Below, one piece after another: positions 1 to 7,668 of a stretch of 64,000 bases of DNA. Every line of letters begins with the position of its first letter. Within the stretch, counting starts at the first letter, position 1. The notes under the pieces were generated by a model. The model was not told the origin of the DNA. It saw only the letters and a list, made by a program, of their open reading frames with translations, and did not search any database. Origin of the DNA: Palsa-506 sp963836355 (GTDB lineage Bacteria > Actinomycetota > Actinomycetes > Streptosporangiales > Streptosporangiaceae); NCBI GenBank assembly GCA_963836355.1, contig CAWIJO010000020.1, forward strand, positions 236,563-300,562, read 5' to 3'. The translations under genes were made by a program, and so were the position numbers.

Positions 1-71
1 GCATGTACTTCGCCGACGCGAAGAAGGCCCTGGCCGGCCTGACCGCCGCGGTCAAGACCCTGGTCGGCTAG
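1..71 (+). CDS. 3' end of an unidentified gene
   Basis: The last 22 codons of a gene that begins before the window are visible. They read through an alanine- and lysine-rich helix (ending KTLVG) to a TAG at 69-71. Codon bias matches the rest of the window and the reading frame is open to the left edge. The fragment is too short to assign a family. A short C-terminal helix like this would fit an NAD(P)H-dependent FMN reductase or quinone oxidoreductase, which often sit next to pirin genes, but that is only a guess from context. Confidence 0.5.
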   Translation, partial: MYFADAKKALAGLTAAVKTLVG

Positions 72-123
72 CCCGGCCCGGCTCGTCCTGCGCGCGGCTG
101 GTGACCGGAGGGAGATTACCCCG

Positions 124-1152
124 ATGAGCACAGTCGACGCCGATCTGGAGATCGCTAGCCGGCCCGTTAACAATGATGACGGACTGACCCGGGCGCGGGA
201 GGCGCAGGTTGGCGGCATGACCGTGCGGCGGCTGCTGCCGCTCCGGCAGCGCCGGAGCGTCGGCGCATGGTGTTTCGTCGACCACTACGGGCCGATGTCG
301 GTAGACGGATTGGCTGGCATGCGGGTACCCCCGCATCCGCATATCGGCTTGCAGACGGTCACCTGGCTGATCGCCGGCAACGTGCTGCACAGGGACAGCC
401 TCGGCAGCGAGCAGATGATCAGGCCGGGGCAGCTGAACCTGATGACGGCCGGGCGCGGGATCGCGCACGCGGAGGAGTCACCCGCCGAGCATGACCCGCA
501 GCTGCACGGCGTTCAGCTCTGGGTGGCGCTGCCGGACGCACGGCGCCAGGTGGCGCCGGCCTTCGAGCATCACGGCGAGCTGCCCGCGGTCGGCGCCGGC
601 GGCTTCGAGGTGACCGTCTTCCTCGGCTCACTGCCCGGCGCGCGGTCACCGGCCACCGTGTACTCCGAGATCGTCGGAGCAGAGATCTTCGCCGGCCGGA
701 CCGCCGCCGCCCTCGGCGGCACCGTGCCCGGCCGGAGCCGCACCGCCTCAGGCCGGGCCGCCGCCGGGACCGCGGGCATCCGGGCCGGCGGGCGTGCTGC
801 CGCTGGCCGGATCCCGGTCGTGCCGTCGCACGAGCACGTGGTCTTCGTCTCCGCCGGGTCGGCTGACGTCGAGGGAACGGCGCTGCGCACCGGGCAGCTG
901 CTCTACCTCGGTACCGGGCGGGAGCAGCTGACGATGGCCGCGCCGGCCGGCAGCAGGCTGTTCCTGCTCGGCGGCGTGCCGCTGGCCGAGCCGCTGCTGA
1001 TGTGGTGGAACTTCGTCGCCCGGACCCCGGCGGAGATCGCCGCGGCGGCGCGCGAATGGGCTGCTGGGACGTACGGCATGGTGAACGGTTACGACGGCGA
1101 TCCGCTGCCAGCCCCGCCGCTCGACCCCGTTCGCCTCACCCGCCGCCGCTAG
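124..1152 (+). CDS. pirin family protein
   Basis: A 342-residue bicupin of the pirin family. The N-terminal cupin carries the family's metal-binding set: HPH at residues 71-73 (His71 and His73), then His115 and Glu117 in GIAHAEES. Pirins bind Fe or related metals; some are quercetinases, others redox-sensing co-regulators. The C-terminal cupin (about 225-320) lacks an obvious metal set, as usual in the family. A GGAGGGAG ribosome-binding site lies just upstream of ATG 124. The stretch around residues 190-225 is rich in Gly, Ala and Arg and longer than in typical pirins (about 290-320 residues). Family is certain; substrate is unknown. Confidence 0.93.
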   Translation: MSTVDADLEIASRPVNNDDGLTRAREAQVGGMTVRRLLPLRQRRSVGAWCFVDHYGPMSVDGLAGMRVPPHPHIGLQTVTWLIAGNVLHRDSLGSEQMIRPGQLNLMTAGRGIAHAEESPAEHDPQLHGVQLWVALPDARRQVAPAFEHHGELPAVGAGGFEVTVFLGSLPGARSPATVYSEIVGAEIFAGRTAAALGGTVPGRSRTASGRAAAGTAGIRAGGRAAAGRIPVVPSHEHVVFVSAGSADVEGTALRTGQLLYLGTGREQLTMAAPAGSRLFLLGGVPLAEPLLMWWNFVARTPAEIAAAAREWAAGTYGMVNGYDGDPLPAPPLDPVRLTRRR

Positions 1153-1329
1153 CGAAAGCGCCGGCTTCGGGACTTTCGCCGCCAGGCTTCGCCGCCTCCG
1201 CCAGGCCGCCCTGGCTTCGCCGCCCGGGCGGCTGTGACCTTCGCCACTGCCCGGATTCATCGCGAACGGGCGGGGTAGAGGCTGCGCTGGTAAGTTCAGC
1301 CGAGCACAATATTCTACTAAGCCTGTCGG

Positions 1330-1335
1330 TATAAT
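1330..1335 (+). promoter_or_regulatory. candidate -10 box upstream of the sulfotransferase
   Basis: A perfect TATAAT sits 44 bases before ATG 1379 in a locally AT-rich pocket (about 1305-1345) that stands out in this high-GC DNA. No convincing -35 hexamer is visible at the expected spacing, so the call rests on the -10 match and base composition. Confidence 0.4.
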
Positions 1336-1378
1336 AGTAATCATCTGGCCCGTGCCCCATTGCCACCGAGGAGCTTCG

Positions 1379-2368
1379 ATGGCCCTGCCGGACTTCTTCA
1401 TCGTGGGTGCCCCGAAGGCGGGCACCACAGCGCTGCACGCGGCGCTGGCCAGGCATCCGGCGCTGTACATGTCGGCGGTCAAGGAACCCAAGTTCTTCTT
1501 GACCGACGGCCCGCCGCCGGCCAGGGGCGGCCCGGGAGACGCGGCGACCTACCGGGAGCACGTCTGGCGGCGGGGCGACTACGAGGCGCTGTTCGACTCG
1601 GCTCCGGCGGGCGTTCTGCGCGGCGAGTCGACGCCGTTCTACCTGTACGACCGGACCGCGCAGCGGCGTATCCGCGCGCTTATCCCGGACGCGAAGCTGA
1701 TCGTCATCCTGCGCGATCCGGTGGAGCGGGCGCACTCGAACTGGACCCACCTATGGTCGGCCGGCCTCGATCCCATCGGCGGCGTGGTGCGGGCTTGCGC
1801 GGACGAGGACCGCCGGATCGAGGCGGGCTGGGCGGCTTTCTGGCACTACACGGCCCTCGGCCGGTATGGCGAGCAGCTTGAGCACCTGTACACGGTGTTT
1901 CCCGGCGACCAGGTCATGGTTTTCCGCTACCGCGCGCTGATCGAGAATCCGGCCGGGGTGCTCGACCGGATCTGCGCGTTCCTGCGGATCCCGACCGGCG
2001 TGCTCACCGAGGTGCCGCGGGAGAACGTGACCGCCCATCCGCACCTGACCCTGCGGCACCGTGCGCTGTCCCAGGCCCTGCGGATCGCCGTCACGGCGAG
2101 TGCCGTCCTGCCCGGCCGCACCCAGGCGGCCACGACCAGCCAGCTGGAACGCCGTCTACAGCAAGATGCCCCGCCACGCCAGCCGCTCACCTGGGATGAG
2201 CGCCAGGCACTCATCCCGCGATTCGAGGCCGATATCCGGCTGCTCGAGCGCATCACCGGCGAGAGCTTCGGCGACTGGCTGGCGCCGCGCGGCGACTCCG
2301 GCGGGCTGGTCGGCGCCAGGCCGTCCGAGCAGCGGCAGTCCCGCAACGGCCAGCCACGCGAGTTCTAA
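1379..2368 (+). CDS. PAPS-dependent sulfotransferase family protein
   Basis: A 329-residue sulfotransferase-fold protein that should transfer a sulfuryl group from 3'-phosphoadenosine-5'-phosphosulfate. The 5'-phosphosulfate loop is near the N-terminus (PKAGTTAL, about residues 12-19). The 3'-phosphate-binding segment is RDPVERAHSNW at about 112-122. This arrangement matches bacterial sulfotransferases acting on carbohydrates or lipids. The ATG at 1379 is chosen because a GAGG site precedes it; an upstream in-frame start at 1352 would add nine residues with no ribosome-binding site. The last 40 residues are low complexity. The acceptor is not predictable. Confidence 0.9.
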   Translation: MALPDFFIVGAPKAGTTALHAALARHPALYMSAVKEPKFFLTDGPPPARGGPGDAATYREHVWRRGDYEALFDSAPAGVLRGESTPFYLYDRTAQRRIRALIPDAKLIVILRDPVERAHSNWTHLWSAGLDPIGGVVRACADEDRRIEAGWAAFWHYTALGRYGEQLEHLYTVFPGDQVMVFRYRALIENPAGVLDRICAFLRIPTGVLTEVPRENVTAHPHLTLRHRALSQALRIAVTASAVLPGRTQAATTSQLERRLQQDAPPRQPLTWDERQALIPRFEADIRLLERITGESFGDWLAPRGDSGGLVGARPSEQRQSRNGQPREF

Positions 2369-2380
2369 CCGCCGCCGACG

Positions 2381-2468
2381 TCAGCGTAGTTCGGTGCGCA
2401 GTTCGTGCGCGCCGTCCGCCCTGGTCAGCGTAGTTCGGTGCGCAGTTCGTGCGCGCCGTCCGCCCTGG
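2381..2468. repeat. 44-bp tandem duplication at the 3' end of the GH43-like gene
   Basis: Two exact 44-bp copies, 2381-2424 and 2425-2468. The unit spans the last 14 codons and the stop of the minus-strand glycosidase gene. The copy next to the gene body supplies the functional end; the other lies beyond the stop and is out of frame because 44 is not a multiple of three. Confidence 0.95.
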
Positions 2469-3351
2469 TCAGCTCGTAGTACCAGCGCTCGTGCCGGTCG
2501 CCGAGATCGACCAGGCTCAGGTAGCGCAGGCCGCCGCCTTGCGGCGCCCGCGCCACGCCCGCGGCGGTAACCGCGGTCAGCGCGGCCGGCTCGCTGCCGG
2601 TGGCCATGCCGGTGCGTTCCTCGTAGTTCTCCGCTGCGGTGGCGCGGCCGTCGTAGTAGGCGACGACCTGGCCGCCACTGAGCCGGACGGCGCTGACCCG
2701 GACCCCGCGAGCGTCCCACGTACCTGGCCGCGGGCTCAGCGCGGTGCCGTGCCACGTCCAGTCCAGGCCGTCCGAGCTGCTCGCGTACTCGGTCGCCATC
2801 CGGTCCGTCTGGTCCGGGTCGGTCAGCGGGTGCGTGCACGCCCACAGGTGCCAGCCGTCGTCGTGATGCACGATCACCGGGTCCTTTACCGCGGTCTCGG
2901 CATCGCCGGGCAGCACGACCTGGCTGCGCCGGGGCTCGAAGGCGCCCGGGCTGGCGGCCTCCAGCACCTCGACGCGCCAGTGCTTGGTACCTGTCGTCGC
3001 GCAGCTCACGTACAGCCGCCAGCTGCCGTCCGGGAGGTACACCAGCGCCGGGCGTTCCAGCGACTCGGCGTCCATCTCCGCCTTGGCGATCGTCAGCAGC
3101 GTCTCGAAGTGCACGCCATCGGCCGAGCGCGCTACCACCACCGCGTACCCCCGGCCCTGTCCCAGCGGCCGCCGCAGCCGGTAGGCAAGGTAAATGTTCC
3201 CGTTGACCCGGGCGGCGCTCGGCGCTCCAGCCCAGGTCCCTGGCGCCGTCCCTGGCGGCGCGATGGCGACGACAGAGTGGCCGGGCCGGGGCATCCAGGC
3301 GGCCACCTCGGGCCTGGCATCGTTGGAGATCACATCGGAACAATAGGTCAA
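2425..3351 (-). CDS. GH43-like five-bladed beta-propeller protein
   Basis: A 308-residue protein resembling GH43/GH62/GH68-type five-bladed beta-propellers (arabinanase-like or exosialidase-like). Propeller features include repeated segments such as ALVYLPDGSWRLYVSCA, KDPVIVHHDDGWHLWAC and GQVVAYYDGRATAAEN, each with the acidic/aromatic pattern of this fold. No signal peptide is seen, so it is probably cytoplasmic unless the true start lies upstream. The first codon is uncertain; Met20 (MPRPGH) is an alternative. The 3' end is tandemly duplicated. A longer arginine-rich frame over the same DNA is a shadow. Substrate is unknown. Confidence 0.75.
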   Translation of the reverse strand: MTYCSDVISNDARPEVAAWMPRPGHSVVAIAPPGTAPGTWAGAPSAARVNGNIYLAYRLRRPLGQGRGYAVVVARSADGVHFETLLTIAKAEMDAESLERPALVYLPDGSWRLYVSCATTGTKHWRVEVLEAASPGAFEPRRSQVVLPGDAETAVKDPVIVHHDDGWHLWACTHPLTDPDQTDRMATEYASSSDGLDWTWHGTALSPRPGTWDARGVRVSAVRLSGGQVVAYYDGRATAAENYEERTGMATGSEPAALTAVTAAGVARAPQGGGLRYLSLVDLGDRHERWYYELTRADGAHELRTELR

Positions 3352-3457
3352 CTGCAGGCGTCCTCGCTGCTGGCGCCCGCCGCCGAGCCCGGCCGGCCTG
3401 GGCAGGGCGGTGGCCGACCGCCGGTAGCGCAGTCACCGGGAGCCAGCGCGCCAGGCT

Positions 3458-3622
3458 TCATTCGGCCGGAACGCTGCCTGCGGCAAAGGCGACCAATCCG
3501 GCAATCATGATGATGATCCCGAAAACCCGCCACGCGTGGTAACTGCTCGCCACAGCGAATGTGACAAATGCGCCAAGTATCAGTAAAACGATCCCGAAGG
3601 CCTTCACTGCATTTCCCGCCAC
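3458..3622 (-). CDS. small two-helix membrane protein
   Basis: About 54 residues with two strongly hydrophobic helices (VLLILGAFVTFAVA and FGIIIMIAGLVAFAAG) separated by a short polar stretch, ending in VPAE. The open frame continues upstream to 3730, but that extension is Cys/Arg-rich and not protein-like, so a GTG start at 3622 (or 3607) is preferred. No family is recognised. It lies alone between the GH43-like gene and the N-acetyltransferase gene, on the same strand as both. Confidence 0.6.
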   Translation of the reverse strand: MAGNAVKAFGIVLLILGAFVTFAVASSYHAWRVFGIIIMIAGLVAFAAGSVPAE

Positions 3623-3822
3623 TCCCTGCGCGCCAGTTCGCCCCTGCCAGCAGTGATCGGGGCCGCGCCGCAACCTTTTGGACCGACAGTAGTGGTAAAT
3701 ATCGGGCCTGGCTAAGGCAAAGGGCAACACCGCTGCCCGGCTGGCCCGCCCGGTCAGCTGCCGCCGGGTGGATGCGCACTCTGGTCACGCCGGTCAGCGC
3801 AGCCGCAGGACGTTGGGCCGGG

Positions 3823-4623
3823 CTAGCCGACCTTCGCCGCCACCGCCGGGACCCGGTCGAGGATGATGCCGAAGTGATCGCGGTAGGCGGCGAGGACGGC
3901 GTCGTCGGCCGGCAACTCCTGCTCGGTCCTGATCCCGTCCGCAGTCCGGATCAGCGTCCGGCCGGTGATGGAGATCCGGCCGCTGGCGGTCAGCAGCGAG
4001 CAAACCGTGGCGCGGGTGAAGTGGGACTCCGGCGAGGTCTGCTGCCACCAGCAGGTGGGTCCGAAGTCAGCCAGCGCCCGCTCGCGCGGCTCAAGCCGGT
4101 ACTGCGGCTGCCCGTCCCTGATGACGTCGATATCCCCGGGCTCAGCCTTGTCCCCGCCCTCGGCGAGCCGGAAACTGCCAGCGGGATCGTCTTGCTGCCC
4201 GCGCTCGCCGAAGCGCAGCGGAAACTCGCTGTGACTGCCGAACCCTACGTCGGCGAGCCAGGGCCCGGCCCCGTCGATCGTGTGCACCAGCAGCGCCAGG
4301 TGATCGAACGGCGGCCCGAGCCGGCCGTCGCCGAAAACCCGCGCCGCGAGCAGCCGGACGTCGAAGCCCAGCGCGCCGAGCAGCAGGGCGAACGCCCCGT
4401 TGAGCTCGTAACAGAAGCCGCCCCGCCGCCGGGTCACGATCTTGCCGATCAGGTCGCCGGGCGCCAGCGAGATGGCCTCGCCCAGGTGAATGCTGAGGTT
4501 CTCGAACGGGACGGCCAGCAGATGCGCTCGGTGCAGCGCATGCAGGGCCGTGCTGTCGGCCTTAGCGGGACGCCCGGTGCCGATCCGGTTCAGGTACGCG
4601 GCCAGTTCCTTCTCGTTCATCAT
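3823..4623 (-). CDS. nat: arylamine N-acetyltransferase
   Basis: A 266-residue NAT-family enzyme that acetylates arylamines, hydrazines or related amines from acyl-CoA through a thioester intermediate. The catalytic triad is visible: Cys71 in RRGGFCYELN, His108 in PFDHLALLV and Asp125 in LADVGFG. Length and motif order match bacterial NATs such as those of mycobacteria. The ATG is followed immediately by a second ATG, so the start may be one codon later. It stands alone, with the M50-like protease gene upstream on the same strand. Confidence 0.95.
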   Translation of the reverse strand: MMNEKELAAYLNRIGTGRPAKADSTALHALHRAHLLAVPFENLSIHLGEAISLAPGDLIGKIVTRRRGGFCYELNGAFALLLGALGFDVRLLAARVFGDGRLGPPFDHLALLVHTIDGAGPWLADVGFGSHSEFPLRFGERGQQDDPAGSFRLAEGGDKAEPGDIDVIRDGQPQYRLEPRERALADFGPTCWWQQTSPESHFTRATVCSLLTASGRISITGRTLIRTADGIRTEQELPADDAVLAAYRDHFGIILDRVPAVAAKVG

Positions 4624-4693
4624 GATCAGCCTGCACCTTCAAGCGGCCTTGAGGTCAAGCGAACAACCCGCGGTTGGCTGCCAGGCCAGCATG

Positions 4694-5383
4694 CTAGCTC
4701 AGGACAAGTAAGCTGCCGCCGAGCACGAACGCGAAGGTCGTGCCCGCCAGCCAGATGCCGATCCAGAGCACGCGCGGCAGATAGGTGGCCTTAACGAGGT
4801 TAGCCGCGTCACCTTCCGGGCCGCTGTACTCGAGAACGCTCCGGAGGCCGGACACCAGCAGGAACCAGGTGAGCAGGTACGCGACGACTGTCTGCGAGCC
4901 GACGCTGCCGTTGCGGGCGAAGAAGTACAGGACAAGGCCGGTAATGACGACGACGCAGAACCCGAATAAATTGCGGATCATCAGCAGCAGGATGGCGAGC
5001 AGCAGGATGGCCAGCCACAGCACGGCGACAATGTGCCCGATCGAGATCAGCTTCGCCGCGGCGAGGCCGAAGGCGCTGGAGCCGAGGTAGCCCGCCACGC
5101 TCGTCAGCACACCGCCGTTGCCCCTCGTCACCGTCAGCCCGCTGCGGTCAGGCTGCATAGTCACGCTCTGGACGGTCCCGCCCGTAGCGGAGCGGACCAG
5201 CGCGTGCGCCCCCTCGTGAGCCATGGTGTCGACGTACCCGAACAGCAGCCAGATGGGCAGCGTGACCATGGCGAGTGCGACTACGCCGAGTAACACGACA
5301 GCGGTGGCAGGTAACGGCGCCTGCGTCTGAACGATGCGTTCCAGCATCACGTCGAGCGACGGTGCTGGCGGCGGTGCTGACAT
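4694..5383 (-). CDS. M50-type (site-2-protease-like) membrane metallopeptidase
   Basis: A 229-residue multi-pass membrane protein with an HExxH zinc motif (MAHEGAH) at about residues 53-59. The motif lies directly after the first long hydrophobic segment, as in peptidase M50B-like proteins. About six hydrophobic helices follow the motif in alternation with short loops. The expected third zinc ligand further downstream is not obvious. ATG 5383 is chosen because a G-rich Shine-Dalgarno (GGGGGG) precedes it; the upstream extension to 5428 is unlikely. These proteases cut substrates within the membrane; no substrate partner is visible nearby. Confidence 0.8.
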   Translation of the reverse strand: MSAPPPAPSLDVMLERIVQTQAPLPATAVVLLGVVALAMVTLPIWLLFGYVDTMAHEGAHALVRSATGGTVQSVTMQPDRSGLTVTRGNGGVLTSVAGYLGSSAFGLAAAKLISIGHIVAVLWLAILLLAILLLMIRNLFGFCVVVITGLVLYFFARNGSVGSQTVVAYLLTWFLLVSGLRSVLEYSGPEGDAANLVKATYLPRVLWIGIWLAGTTFAFVLGGSLLVLS

Positions 5384-5585
5384 GAAGTCACCCCCCCGGG
5401 TCCCTGCTGAGGTCTTGCCCGCCCGCAAGGCGGCTCAAGCGTCGGATTCGTGGCCAGACGTCGGCTTCGCTACGTGATGCGCGGGTGCGGTGCGGTTTCG
5501 CCGGTTGCCGCGGACTACCTTGTCGGTGAGAGTTGTTAGCTGGCAGCGTTTGATCCGGATTGATCCCAGCCCATGAGGAGCACCC

Positions 5586-6026
5586 ATGCCCACTCGCACC
5601 GCCCGTACCGCATGGAATGGCACGCTGCAGGAAGGTGCTGGCCAGGTCGAGCTGACCAGTTCCAAAATTGGCACCTACCAGGTGTCCTTCCCCAAGCGCA
5701 CGGCCGAGGAGGCGGGCGGCTTCACCAGCCCGGAGGAGCTGATCGCGGCCGCGCACTCGGCCTGCTACGCGATGGCGCTCTCGGCCGAGATCGGCGGGGC
5801 GGGCGGCACGCCGCAGGCGCTCGAGGTGCGGGCCGACGTCACGCTGGGCCCCGACCCGGCCGGGGGGCTCCGGCTGACCGGCATCAAGCTCACCGTCCGC
5901 GGCGAGGTCGACGACCTGGACGCGGACGGCTTCGCGGCTGCCGCGCAGCGGGCCAAGGAAGGCTGCCCGGTGAGCAAGGCGCTGACAGGCGTTGACATCA
6001 CCCTGGACGCGGCGCTCGAAGGCTGA
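5586..6026 (+). CDS. OsmC/Ohr family peroxiredoxin
   Basis: A 146-residue OsmC-type thiol peroxidase. The two redox cysteines are Cys60 in AAAHSACYAM and Cys127 in KEGCPVSKAL, the classic OsmC spacing. The N-terminal half has the antiparallel sheet pattern of the family. It should reduce organic hydroperoxides using dihydrolipoamide or similar thiols. ATG 5586 follows a strong GAGGAG site. The histidine kinase gene starts eight bases after its stop, so the two are probably cotranscribed. Confidence 0.95.
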   Translation: MPTRTARTAWNGTLQEGAGQVELTSSKIGTYQVSFPKRTAEEAGGFTSPEELIAAAHSACYAMALSAEIGGAGGTPQALEVRADVTLGPDPAGGLRLTGIKLTVRGEVDDLDADGFAAAAQRAKEGCPVSKALTGVDITLDAALEG

Positions 6027-6034
6027 GCACAGGC

Positions 6035-7132
6035 GTGCCGCGTGACCGGATCCTGACATTGGTCCGTGCCTACTGGGTGGACATCGTCTGGGTCGCCTTC
6101 ATCGGGCTGAACCTGCTGGCCATGCAGTTGCTGTCGGCCTGGCAGACGATCCCGTTCCTGATCATCTGGGTCAGCCTGACCGCGGTCTACGGCTTCCGGC
6201 TGTGGCGGCTTGGCTCCACGGTCCTGACCGTCACGGTCGTTACGCTCGCGACCGGCGGCCTGATCGGCTGGCAGGTACTGCGCGGGCAGCAAGACGGGGA
6301 ATACCTGGCCGAGGTCCCGCTGCTCGCGATGATGTTCGTGGTGATGGTCTGGCATGCCCGCAGGCGGCAGTCGGCCATGGCCGAGATGAAGCTGATCTCA
6401 GAGCACAACCTGCTGCTGCTCGATCAGCAGCGCCAGTTCCTGCAGGATGTCTCGCACGAGCTGGGCACGCCGATCACCATCGCGCTCGGTCACGCCGAGC
6501 TGATCGAGCACGCCGCGACGGACAAGTCGATCGCCGAGGACGCCAAGGTAGCCGTGGACGAACTGCTGCGGATGCGGCGGCTGGCTAACCGGCTGCTGCT
6601 GCTGGCGGCGACGGACGGCCCGGACTTCCTGCGGTCGGCACCGGTAGATGTCGCCGAGCTGATGGTGGAGACACTGCACCGGTGGGCTCAGACGCGCCGG
6701 CAGTGGGCGCTCGGCGACCTGCCCGAAGTGACCGTGCAGGCGGACGAGGACCGGCTCACCCTTGCCCTGGACGCGCTGATCGAGAACGCCGTCGACCACA
6801 CCGATGCGGCCGACCAGATCGAGCTGAGCGCGCGGGCCAGCGGCGACAAGGTCGTGCTGGCCGTGTCGGACTCTGGTTCCGGCATCGCGGCCGCTGACCT
6901 GGGGCGGATCTTCGGCCGGTTCTCCCGGATCGACGTCGGCCGGAGCCGGGAAATCGGCGGGTTCGGCCTCGGGCTCGCGGTAGTAAAGGCGATCGCCGAG
7001 GCGCACCACGGCTCCGTCCAGGTGCGCAGCACGGTGGGCAAGGGCTCGGTGTTCGAGCTGCTGCTGCCCGCGACGATCGGCGCGGCCAGTCTTTCCCGCC
7101 CTATTTTGGACCGCCGGGTAATGCCCAGGTAA
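6035..7132 (+). CDS. membrane sensor histidine kinase, orphan
   Basis: A 365-residue kinase with about four N-terminal transmembrane helices (residues 15-106) and no sizeable extracytoplasmic domain. A HisKA domain follows, with phospho-acceptor His141 in FLQDVSHELGTPI. The HATPase domain has an N-box (ALIENAVDH), G1 (SDSGSGI) and G2 (GGFGLGLAVV). The H-box has Gly in place of the usual Arg (HELGTP rather than HELRTP). The GTG start lies eight bases after the osmC stop. No response regulator gene is adjacent, so the partner is elsewhere. The sensing region is compact, which suggests detection of an intramembrane or envelope signal. Confidence 0.92.
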   Translation: MPRDRILTLVRAYWVDIVWVAFIGLNLLAMQLLSAWQTIPFLIIWVSLTAVYGFRLWRLGSTVLTVTVVTLATGGLIGWQVLRGQQDGEYLAEVPLLAMMFVVMVWHARRRQSAMAEMKLISEHNLLLLDQQRQFLQDVSHELGTPITIALGHAELIEHAATDKSIAEDAKVAVDELLRMRRLANRLLLLAATDGPDFLRSAPVDVAELMVETLHRWAQTRRQWALGDLPEVTVQADEDRLTLALDALIENAVDHTDAADQIELSARASGDKVVLAVSDSGSGIAAADLGRIFGRFSRIDVGRSREIGGFGLGLAVVKAIAEAHHGSVQVRSTVGKGSVFELLLPATIGAASLSRPILDRRVMPR

Positions 7133-7230
7133 CCTTTTGGCGGTTTTTGTACTAAGCCAGCTAAGCCAGCGGCAGCACCGCGGAGGTCCGCCGAAGCTTC
7201 CGGCGGCTACCTTGACAGCCGCGCCGCCTC

Positions 7231-7278
7231 CCGGCCAGGGCGGGCGCCGGGAAAACCGGCCAGGGCGGGCGCCGGGAA
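7231..7278. repeat. 23-bp direct repeat, two copies
   Basis: The unit beginning CCGGCCAGGGCGGGCGCC occurs at 7231-7253 and, exactly, at 7256-7278, separated by two bases. It lies in the 536-base gap between the orphan histidine kinase and the STAND ATPase. No gene is supported in this gap. Confidence 0.9.
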
Positions 7279-7318
7279 CAATTTTCGCGGCCGCCGACCG
7301 CCCGTCACCAGACGGGCA

Positions 7319-7364
7319 CATCAGGCCGGTGGTCGTCCCCCCAACCACGGCCACCGGCCTGATG
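7319..7364. terminator. 14-bp perfect stem-loop between kinase and STAND ATPase
   Basis: CATCAGGCCGGTGG at 7319-7332 pairs exactly with CCACCGGCCTGATG at 7351-7364 across an 18-base loop. No T-tract follows, as is common for actinomycete terminators. It could end the osmC-kinase transcript or act as a binding site for the HTH domain of the next gene. Confidence 0.5.
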
Positions 7365-7668
7365 CGCGGCAATCACCAAAGCAGGGCGGGCATTTGCCCT
7401 GCCACGGGGAACATGACGATCCCGGGGTAGCCCCTTGATGCGTGCGTAGCCAGGCTTCTGGCCCAACTTGGCCGCTGCGCCGGGATCGCCTGCTTTCCTC
7501 CCCATTGCGCGAACCCACGCCTAACATAGGCACGGTCATCTCGCGCCGTCAGCGGTGCGGACTGTCCGACGTTGTCCGGGCTTTTCCGGCGCGCCAGGGC
7601 GGCCCGCGCCGGCCGGCTACCCCCGGGTCGGCTGTGCGTCAGCGAACCCGGGGCAGGCTCGCGATCCA

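Noticed and set aside
2381..3436. 351-codon minus-strand frame over the GH43-like gene
   Set aside because: Arg/Pro/Gly-rich composition with no domain; it is the shifted shadow of the real beta-propeller gene and passes through the duplicated 3' end.
7137..7430. 97-codon frame after the orphan histidine kinase
   Set aside because: Runs through direct repeats and a stem-loop, composition is Pro/Gly/Arg-rich, and there is no ribosome-binding site.
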